A DNA stretch of 64,000 nucleotides from Magicicada septendecula (taxonomy: Eukaryota > Arthropoda > Insecta > Hemiptera > Cicadidae), in NCBI GenBank assembly GCA_034769895.1, contig CM068373.1:26002120-26066119 (forward strand), in the 5' to 3' direction. This document shows, piece after piece, positions 56,016-64,000 of the stretch. Position numbers and translations under genes: made by a program. Each line of letters opens with the position of its first letter. The first letter of the stretch is position 1. Below the pieces are notes generated by a model, which made no database searches, was not told the DNA's origin, and was given only the letters and a program-made list of their open reading frames with translations.

Positions 56016-56182
56016 CACTTTCACTGTGAACTTAGCTTACTTTTTTTTTTTAATGATAACCGTTACTATGTATAGACTTTCAGTATTTTAAATCCCATTG
56101 AGGAAGACGAACACTACGTCGAAACGTCTGGGAAATCAAAACCTAAAAGTAAGTTCACATTGAAAGTGTTAATATATATATA
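55978..56182. repeat. TA-bordered inverted repeat enclosing hammerhead-like motif 6
   Basis: Arms of about 23 bases (TTAACACTTTCACTGTGAAC at 56012 onward, with its near-perfect reverse complement at 56149-56173) are themselves flanked by (TA)n on the left (55978-56012) and a shorter TA run on the right. Between them lies TTGAGGA, a stem, GAAAC and GTC (56098-56130, plus strand). Confidence 0.75.
56098..56130 (+). ncRNA. Hammerhead-like motif 6
   Basis: TTGAGGA (one change from CTGANGA), GACGAACACTACGTC hairpin, GAAAC, GTC. It is centred between the arms of the surrounding inverted repeat. Confidence 0.45.
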
Positions 56183-57581
56183 TAAATTCAAATTAATGTT
56201 AAATAGACAAGTGTATAGTAAATGTTTGTATCTCTATCTAAATGTGTTTCTGTTAGATAAGTTTTTAAGTTTATAATTTGCAACAGTACACAGGATATGA
56301 AGTTCATTTAAGTGGAATACTAATGCTATATAACATTTTCTGATGGCCACAGACATGTTTTAAATTGATTTCGTTCTTCCGTTGTAAAGTAGTCATAAGT
56401 TTTGAACCCAGCTATGTTTAAAAAAGTATATTATGTCAAAATGTTCACAATTTTGTTTTATTGTGTCATGTGAAATATTTGTGTGTCAGTGCACGGGTGC
56501 GCATGTGATTTACATTTTATTTAATAACATTGAGGAAAAGTAACATTTCGTTCTGAAATTTGGACAAAGTGTTCTCATGGCTATAAATTACATTTTCCAT
56601 GTACTCAATTCTACACAACTATAATTTTTATGTTTTTTTAAATGAAATCCGTCTTCTTTTATTCTCGTTATCTCCTAGAAAGTAATATAATTTGTAGATT
56701 AAATCTAGACAGTCCTTTGCAGAAGCGGACAGAGTTTAAGCCTGATTTCAGTCTATCTGTGTTATCATCTGTGACGTTGCTAGAGTTTCAACCAATCAGA
56801 AGGTCTAAAAATTATTTGAGTCGGTGCTTTGCAGAGAGCACATAGCCCAGTTTTCTTCCAAAGACTCGTCATACAAAGACGTACTCGCTGTCACGAGTTT
56901 TTCCTGACAAGACATGTCGTTTTCCTTTAGACTTAGAAGTTGGTTCACGGTTCGAGTTCTTCGTAACCATTACCACTTACAGAACTGAAATAATAAATAG
57001 ACCATTCTAGTGCTTTTTGCGTACAGTGGAAGATTTTCCGGATTAGGGCTAAAATATCTGCCGAGATATTTTGATAGTAACGCGAGAACACTTCAAGAAG
57101 CCGGAGTTTGTGTAAACACAATACACGATCTATTTTACCCAGTTAAAATCTCTGAGATTAGATAAATTTAAATTGTAAACAATAACAGTTCATGTCGCAG
57201 TGTGCGTGTGTGCAAAGACGTGAATTGTCAGCGCAGTAGTATCGGTCGACGTGCAGAGACGCAGCGGTCTAGTGGAACAGCGGGGAGCGCATGGTGTCTA
57301 CGCAAACAGTAGAATTAAACGACCAAGTAACATGTTTGTAAAACAAACAAATAGACTCAGTTACTGAAAGAGGATTTATTTTTAATAAACAAATTTATAT
57401 TATAAAGTAATTAGACAATAGTAAATTTTAATGTTTTAATGAATAACATTTTCCTACCTCCAGATATAGAAATTGTTGTAAAAATTTCTATATTGCCTAT
57501 CTATGCAGTTTTAATTTGTATCGTTGCAAATTGTACAATTATTCGATTTGTTTCTTCGGATTTTACGACAAGGGTCATATT
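56183..57581. other. AT-rich stretch, nothing recognised
   Basis: A less AT-rich patch lies at about 57170-57310. A tRNA-B-box-like GGTTCGAGTTC near 56948 has no matching A box or cloverleaf. No gene recognised. Confidence 0.4.
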
Positions 57582-57899
57582 ACTATCCGGTCTGCAAGGT
57601 CATGGTCTTTCAAATTCTTCATGTCAAAAGATGTTAATTACTCGACCAAACGTTTCGGCCTTAACTCTGGAGGCCACCTTCAGTGTTAGGACTTAACGAA
57701 CTAAGTAGGTGTACTGCGACGAAGTCATAGACAGTGGTGTGGCAGCCTTTGTCACAGTCCTGTGGTTGTGCTGACGTACACCTTGTAAGTCCTTACACTG
57801 AAGGTGGCCTCCAGAGTTAAGGCCGAAACGTTCGGTCGAGTAATTAACATCTTTTGACATGAAGAATTTGAAAGACCACGACCTTGGAGCCCGGATAGT
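57582..57899. mobile_element. Palindrome with a hammerhead-like motif in each arm
   Basis: Arms 57582-57694 and 57786-57899 are near-identical reverse complements; landmarks are CCGG, TTCAAATTCTTCATGTCAAA, GATGTTAATTACTCGA and GGAGGCCACCTTCAGTG. A spacer of about 90 bases separates them. Each arm contains CTGAAGG, a GGCC-based hairpin, GAAAC and GTT (minus strand 57646-57684, plus strand 57798-57832). Confidence 0.85.
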
Positions 57900-57954
57900 C
57901 TTCTTCTTCTTCTTCTGCACTACAAGGAATAGGCGTTTGCCTGTTCCGTTCTCA

Positions 57955-58640
57955 CAAACTTACGACCACCGTTTTCGTGGTCTTCCTATATCCCTTTTCC
58001 CTCTTGGGTTGTAGTTAAGTATTTTTTTGGGTATTCTCCCATTTCCCATTCTATTTATGTGTTTTCCCCATCTTTCTTTATATTTAGTTATTTTTTCATT
58101 TATTGCATAAATATTTAGTTCATTTCGCACGTCTTCATTTCTTACTAAATCTCTTCTTGTGCAGCCTTTGACCCGTCTCAAAAATCTCATTTCTGCTGCC
58201 TGTACTTTGCTGTCTCCTTTTTCGGTATTTATCCAACTTTCACTCCCATACATAAGTACAGGTACAGCCATCGTTTTATAAAATGTTATCCTAGTGTCTT
58301 TTCGTGTTTTGTTGTTTAATGTTCTATTTATTGTGTCACATAATTGCCGGGAACTTATTTATTTTATTTTCCATGTCATTGTCATAATTGTAGCTTTTGT
58401 CGCAGTCCAAGAATGTAAAATTTGATATTTGTTCGATTGGCTTACTGTTGACAAATATTTTCGACCTAACGGGATACTTGCCTCGGAAAGCCATAACTTT
58501 CGTCTTATGCAAGGAAATTTTAAGATTATATTCTGGACATATTTGATTCAGTCGGTGCACTGCCAGTTGCAATTTTATCTTCACTCTCTTGTATTATTAT
58601 TTTATCGTCAGTAAATAGTAACGTAATCAGGTAAGTATGT
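57955..58640 (-). mobile_element. LINE RT palm and C-terminal tail
   Basis: The minus strand shows LLFTDDKIIIQESED (catalytic FTDD), VHRLNQICPEYNLKISLHKT, GKYPVRSKIFVNSKPIEQIS and, lower down, VLMYGSESWINTEKGDSKVQ, AAEMRFLRRVKGCTRRDLVR and GKHINRMGNGRIPKKILNY. These are the most readable representatives of the insect LINE group also seen at 14690 and 31215. Palm and tail are in different frames. A TTC tract (57900-57917) borders the 3' end. Confidence 0.85.
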
Positions 58641-60008
58641 CCAGAATAGTAATTTTAATAATTCTACAATTATTCTTTCAGTTTTTTATGTTGACGACTT
58701 CTATTTTTGATGCATGTACAGGGGCAATTGGTTAAATTCGTTTCTTCTTAATAAACACTTATACGTTCAGTAAGAGTAATCAGTAACCGTACTGGACACA
58801 GGGCTGAGTACTAAGCAATTGTGTGTTGCTTAGTTACACTGGGGCAGAGAATCACAGCAGTATAAACGTAAGCGGAATATTGCTTGTACATGTTAAGTCT
58901 AGAGACATGCCAGAATATCTTGAGAATTTTTCTTTTAACTGGAAACTATAAACTGGATTAAATGCGTGTTATCGAGCGTTTATTATTTTACTACGTGTGT
59001 ATTTTATGGTGGCCGGCAACCTTGGTGAAAGCACTGTGCGCATAACCCTGTTTTTGTTTCAGTGTAAAGGCACATCTCACTGAGTGCGTAAGTGTTGATG
59101 CGTTTTCAAAAACATTTACCGTGAAGCATTTACCGTATAGGCCTGTGTTTCATTTAATTATTATTTTCAACAGAAAAAACATATCCTACGCTACGAAAAC
59201 TTCAACATCTTAAATCTAGTGTAAACTTCCAAGGTAACATGTTTAATAAAAGTTATTATAAACTTTGGATTTAAATAGAAGTATTAGAAATAATAGAAGT
59301 GTATTAAATGAACGTCACGAGAAAAGGGCAAAAAGAATTTAACATCTCAGAAAAATAAAACAATTGAGGACAGAAAAGCGGCGGCTAGCGGCGGCTAATA
59401 GTAATTATTTATGATTTACATTATGTAACAAATAACAATGTTCTGGTATTACAGATATATATTTGATAAAATTACAAATAGTAGTTAGTTGAATGGAATC
59501 CGGAAATGTCAACAATGTGTAAAACGCGAGTTGAAATAATTAAATAGTTTAGGGCACCCATAAAGCCGGCTGTAGCTTCAGTAAAAAGACGGACGTTTTT
59601 GAAATGAAGTGTTACAGATGAGTACACTTAGTCCCCCCACTACCCTCACTTTTCTCGCAGCTATGAAGCGGTCACCGTTAAGTAACGCGATTGTAGTTAT
59701 AATTACATAGGATTAATATTATCGACTACTTCGTTAAACGATTGGGGATAAACCATTTATAGTACTTGACTATTCCAGTAGTTTGCACAGGAAATGAAAG
59801 CTTTTAAGATTGACATTAATTTTATCCAAGATAGACTGGAATACTTATTGAATAGAACATAAGTCCATATTTGTAATTTTTAATAACGCCTAAATGAAAC
59901 TGTTAAATACTTACATTAAAATTTCACTTCCTTTTTAATAGGCCTATGAATACTTAGAGCGTAACTTGAGCAGCAGATAATGAACGTATGTCAGAATGTG
60001 ACATATAT
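58641..60008. other. AT-rich stretch, nothing recognised
   Basis: No gene or known repeat. GCGGCGGCTAGCGGCGGCTA near 59380 is a short GC-rich direct repeat. Confidence 0.45.
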
Positions 60009-60565
60009 TGTTACGACGGTCTACTTGATTGTCGTAGGTACAGTGGAAAACAAAATAAGTACAAGGCATCAATTAAGTCACTAATCACCAGCTTTAATTT
60101 TTACAGTTAAACAGCTCGTAATTAACAACACAGTCTCCTACAACAAATCAAATAAGAATTGTTTACACGCAATAAAATGTCCAATAAAATTAAACACAAT
60201 TGTATTACAATTATACCGCCCGATTATAAATCGCAAAACTTCACTAATAACTACTTGAACGTACACAGTAATATCGCCCGATAATAACTGGAACCGCACT
60301 GCAAGTATATCGCCACTAATACTGAAAACTAAGGCCGCTGCCGCCACGTATTTATACCTCCGCTCACAGACCACAACGTTCCTAATTGCGTCTTAGCTCC
60401 CGTGTGAAATGCGTAATTAACTGCGGCCTTGACACAGTCCGCGCGGCTGGCGCCTTCGAGAAAACTCTCGCGGATACGTTGACAGTCACGTATGCCACAC
60501 ACATTAGAGTTAGATTCTTCTGGCACATTCGACAAACACGTAGACTATTGTGTAATGTCATAACA
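60009..60565 (-). mobile_element. Solo LTR-like element, family L1a (copy 5 of 6)
   Basis: Plus-strand start TGTTACGACGGTCTAC preceded by ATAT, end near GTCATAACA. The minus strand carries TATAAATA and a TCAGT initiator about 30 bases apart. It is a close relative of 55096-55652 in opposite orientation about 4.4 kb away. Fossil without internal region. Confidence 0.75.
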
Positions 60566-60893
60566 ATACTTTGGTGAACTTCATATGTGCAATCTACTGA
60601 TCTGTAATTACCCACTAACTGAATAATATTGAACTGTAAATGCTCAATGTTATACAAGATGCTGGCAATGAAGCAACAGCTCAAGAGGTGAGAAGCCACC
60701 AGAATTGATCACTCGTTTAATCTGAATTACTCTCACGGGCGAATATTTATGCCTGACGATCTCTTATATACCACGAGTTTTCAGTAGCACATGCTGATAT
60801 TTTATACACATTGTTGTAACAATATGATAAATAAAATTCTATATTTTCGTTGACTCTACGTGTATAATTCTTACAATCATATTGTAACGAGAA
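60566..60893. other. AT-rich spacer between LTR-like copies
   Basis: Nothing recognised. Confidence 0.4.
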
Positions 60894-61166
60894 CACTATT
60901 GAATAGCCTAGAACGTTCTCCACCCGTCTCCCCGCACAAAGTCGTGCAGGTTTAGTCTCAGTCAAGGCCGCGATCAAGTACGTTCTAGAGTCGTCTGGAT
61001 AACACTTGAATTACGCATAAGTGGCGTTCACTTGAGGATGGAAAGTTTCTAGAAGACGTGCGATACCTATAAAAAGCCATAGCAGCCCCCATGTCAGCCA
61101 GTTGACAGTCATAGATTTAGTCAGCGCGGATCGAGTGTTTGTCGAAGTATTGCGTGAAGTTAAATA

Positions 61167-61524
61167 TAATTTACCTTGACCGTCTTTGTGACTGCTTATC
61201 TTCTTTCTCCTTGTAATAACGCGTTTCGGGTTATTTCAATCCATCATCAGAGTATAATAAAATCAGTCGATTATGACTTCGTTGCAAATATTAAAAGTAC
61301 ACAGAAATATTCATACACAAGTCACACAAGTATGACTAACGTACGCGGATGTAGTCATACTTATGGGACATGTGTATGAATATTTCTGTGTACTTTTAAT
61401 ATTTGCAACGAAGTCATAATCGACTGATTTTATTATACTCTCATGATGGATTGAAATAATCCGAAACGGGTTAGTACAAGGAGAAAGAAGATAAGCAGTC
61501 ACAAAGACGGTCAAGGTAAATTAT
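61167..61524. mobile_element. Large palindrome (foldback) inside the LTR-like element
   Basis: Arms of about 173 bases (61167-61339, 61353-61524) with a loop of about 13. Both outer ends read ATAATTTACCTTGACCGTC or its reverse complement. The two strands give near-identical frames (MTVFVTAYLLSPC...), a consequence of the palindrome rather than a gene. Each arm holds a hammerhead-like motif: minus strand 61219-61250 (CTGATGA, GAAAC, GC, GTT) and plus strand 61438-61473 (slightly degraded). Confidence 0.9.
61219..61250 (-). ncRNA. Hammerhead-like motif in palindrome arm
   Basis: On the minus strand CTGATGA, about 16 bases ending in CCC, GAAAC, GC, GTT. The stem is weaker than in the Penelope-linked copy. 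Confidence 0.45.
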
Positions 61525-61839
61525 ATGTAATAATAACCGTGACGCGGGTAGCAATACAATGGCTTTAAAATTGCGTGAAGTGTTATTGTGTAATAATTAG
61601 TGCGGAACTCTATTACTTTACATTATTATTGCATGATTGCATGTGGACATATCTAACTGGAATCATTGTACTAGTTGTTTAGAAATTGTTATTTGTGGTT
61701 AATTAAACTAGGTTATTAGTTACTTGATTGGTGTCTTGTATTCCGTTTCCACTGTACCATAAGATGATGAAAGAGACCGTTGGAACAGTATGTTGAAGAA
61801 AGTCTGCTTTTGCGCGAGGCACCCTTGAATCATCAGCTG

Positions 61840-62160
61840 GTACGCATTTTGCAATGCCGATTATTCACGGGAACAGACTGTTCGGATGTCGAGAAAGCTT
61901 TCGGTAGTGTGTGGCGTCCAATCCAAACTAGTCTTTTCCAATCCCGAAACAAACATCCTCACAGATTGTATACAGTCGATATCCACCTTCGCTGGTGTCC
62001 CGGCGTGACTTATATCGAGTTTCACTATGACAGACGCCTACCTAGCAGACGCATTCCGAGCAAGTGGTCCGCAAACCGGGACCATCCTGTATACTGCTTC
62101 GACCCCTAGTATTCAGCAACGCCATGCCCTACAGCCTAGGTTAAGCTAACCTGATCTGAG
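61840..62160 (+). mobile_element. Decayed LINE reverse-transcriptase fragment
   Basis: Plus-strand codons give DVEKAFGSVW (RT block 3 of Jockey/R1-type LINEs: DVEKAFDSVW) and RRIPS at the place of block 4. A PQTGTILYT-like stretch in another frame corresponds to VPQGTxLSP. Heavily mutated, so support is moderate. Confidence 0.5.
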
Positions 62161-63835
62161 GTAATTTGGAAAATTCTCACAAGCAAAATTTCCTGTCTCT
62201 TATGGACTGGGGGTTGCGCTGGCCCCCGTCTGGGCATACGATGATCCATATATAAAATATAGGAATAATTTGATATAGTCTACTTGCACCCCTCAGCCTA
62301 TAGTAGGCCACAACTAAAACGTTGCACGATTTCATCCTAGCTCCCACGACGAGATCACTTGTGAAGTTCGGAATACAGTGCTATCATGGGCGATGACATT
62401 TCTGTAGTCCCTGCTCTCGATGGTAATCAAAGTACTTACCAAGTTTCAACGGGAAGAATTATGAACATCAGATAGAAAAGGATAGAACAGAGAAACAATT
62501 ACATCAGCTAGTTTCAGCAAAGTAATAAATCATCGACGATCATTCACTGTAATTTACGTATACTGTGTTTGCTCCTGGAATAAATCCAAAACGGTAACTT
62601 TATCAAATTAAAACATGTTTCTGCTGATCACGTACAGTAGAACAAAACGAAACACAAAACCTCCCTCATTTTACTCAGCCAAGCAATTTATTAAATGATT
62701 TAATGGTAAACGTGCCAGCTGGAAAAGAGTTGCTCTTGTTGCACAAAAACATGTTAATAATAGAAACACTAATTTGTAACTATTCAATAAGTTGAAAGAC
62801 AACGCTATTTTCTCTACTTACTTTATTGAGTAGAAATATAGGGCATACCACATTACCTATTATTATAGGGCATACCACAAGCAAACATGTACATAATAAC
62901 AAACACTTTATGAAACTGATAATTTTTGTTCATATACAAATCATACACAAAATAAGTAATATTTATAAATATTAATATTTGTAATTAGATGTTTTTGTTT
63001 ATTACCATTTCTTAGGTTTAATGTAATCATTGATAAGTATAATCTTTTTATCATTATATTCTCAAAAATTATATTCTACGGCAGTTTTATTTATAGGTAA
63101 ATTTATTAACGTATGAATTTTTAAGCAGCAGCGTAAAATACGATTGTAAATTCAAACTGTGATAAATATATTATATTATACACTTTCTGATATACTATAA
63201 AAGAAACCGTTACAATCGTTACTTCTAATACTAATTTTATATTGTATTAAATTTATTTTGCATTGTGGCACAGAATGAGAAGTAAAGTGACGAAATAGAA
63301 AAAGAACCAAAAAGTAAAATTTGAAGGTGTTTACGCTTTACAGTTTGTGTATAGTTGTATGCATCACATCAAATTGAATTGTAAGTTTTATACACACAAA
63401 AATGCTTAGAAGGAAAGAGAAGAGTAATTTCGGGACAAGACAAAATAGAAACACTACTGACAGTAAAAACGTACGCACCAATCTATAGGACACAAAAAAC
63501 GGAATCGTAAATCTATAATTATAAAACAAATACTAACTCTAATCCTGCTGAACACAGAGGTACAACAAATTTTTTAAGTCTATTATAAGTTGAAATAAAA
63601 TAAATATTTGCATTGAACCTTAATATCATATCTAATCAATTTGTGTGTGTGTGTGTGTGTGTGTGAACGATATATATTGGCATATAGAATATAAATGTAA
63701 CTAATAGAGACTTTGCTAAAAAAAATTAAGTACTAGGCTCTAAGCGTGAGCAGACAGGCGATGGCAATTCTGTACTTGTCGCTTTTACCGCAGCCGGTTT
63801 TAAGTTGTTTGAGAGAAAAAGATAAAAAGATAGAT
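62161..63835. other. AT-rich stretch with (GT)n
   Basis: A less AT-rich part to about 62470 may belong to the LINE remnant. (GT)n lies at about 63641-63664. No gene recognised. Confidence 0.4.
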
Positions 63836-63891
63836 AGGTAGATAGATAGATAGACAGATAAGGAGAGAGGGAGAGAGAGAGAGAGAGAGAG

Positions 63892-63960
<69 letters not shown>
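63826..63960. repeat. (GATA)n followed by long (GA)n microsatellite
   Basis: About six GATA/GATAG units, then roughly 110 bases of GA repeats. The Ser/Leu-rich minus-strand frame across it is an artefact. Confidence 0.95.
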
Positions 63961-63962
<2 letters not shown>

Positions 63963-64000
63963 TGTGTTTGTGAGCGCGTATGTGTTCGACACCCGTGTGT

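Larger units (their letters stand above)
60894..61787 (+). mobile_element. Solo LTR-like element, family L1a (copy 6 of 6), interrupted by a palindrome
   Basis: Starts TGTAACGAG and ends GACCGTTGGAACA. It shares GTCAAGGCCGC, a TATAAAAAG box near 61070 and TTGGTGTCTTGTATTCCG with the family. A 358-base palindrome (61167-61524) is inserted in it. The target duplication is not clear. Fossil, one of the more diverged copies. Confidence 0.65.

Noticed and set aside
56940-56975. tRNA-like B box GGTTCGAGTTC
   Set aside because: No A box at the right distance and no cloverleaf can be drawn.
61176-61514. Two near-identical short proteins on opposite strands (MTVFVTAYLLSPC...)
   Set aside because: They arise because the locus is a palindrome; no motif or start context supports a gene.
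63726-63992. 88-codon Ser/Leu-rich reading frame
   Set aside because: Produced by the (GA)n tract on the opposite strand; no protein-like composition outside the repeat.

Overview
This 64 kb window looks like accessory, transposon-rich chromosomal DNA of an arthropod, most likely an insect with a large AT-rich genome. Three things suggest this. It contains many decayed insect-type LINEs (Jockey-like and others), Penelope-like elements, hAT elements, a DUF4817-type DNA transposon and LTR-element remains. Long (CA)n, (TA)n, (AAT)n and (GA)n tracts are frequent. LTR promoters carry a TATA box with a TCAGT initiator 25-30 bases downstream. I could not support any complete host protein-coding gene, any rRNA or tRNA gene, or any CRISPR array. 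The order of insect is not decidable from what I can see.

Layout. 0-3 kb: a Jockey-like LINE remnant, then a tandemly duplicated (CA)n-bearing unit with a hAT derivative at its junction. 4.9-10.2 kb: a GC-rich nest in which Ty3/Gypsy-type LTR and integrase remains are interleaved with three Jockey-like LINE pieces, ending at a perfect histone-type 3' stem-loop. 10.7-19.8 kb: a DINE/Helentron-like non-autonomous element, three members of a foldback family (one with a second foldback nested inside), LINE remnants and the first of six related LTR-like elements. 22.7-26.4 kb: LINE, DUF4817 transposon, a second DINE-like copy, another LTR-like element and a widely spaced inverted repeat. 29.5-39.5 kb: two copies of an unidentified ~1 kb repeat, Penelope-like and LINE fragments. 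39.5-46.6 kb: a 7.1 kb LTR element that has two LTRs and a gag-like region but no recognisable pol, with the third DINE-like copy inside its 5' LTR. 49-54.2 kb: two different Penelope-like elements, a Jockey-like LINE and a short hAT with terminal repeats. 55-62 kb: three more LTR-like elements, three palindromes and more LINE remains. The rest is AT-rich sequence without recognisable content.

Two cross-cutting signals stand out. First, a motif resembling the hammerhead ribozyme core (CTGANGA, a short hairpin, GAAAC, zero or two bases, then GTC/GTT) occurs at least ten times at eight loci. Some copies lie at or beside Penelope-like 3' ends, and five sit in or between the arms of three separate palindromes. 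Second, three dispersed copies of a DINE/Helentron-like element carry 12-base subterminal inverted repeats that covary between copies. One copy is bracketed by a natural empty site in the sister LTR, showing insertion within an A/T run without an obvious long target duplication.

All statements are by eye, without alignment software; element ends not marked by terminal repeats are approximate.
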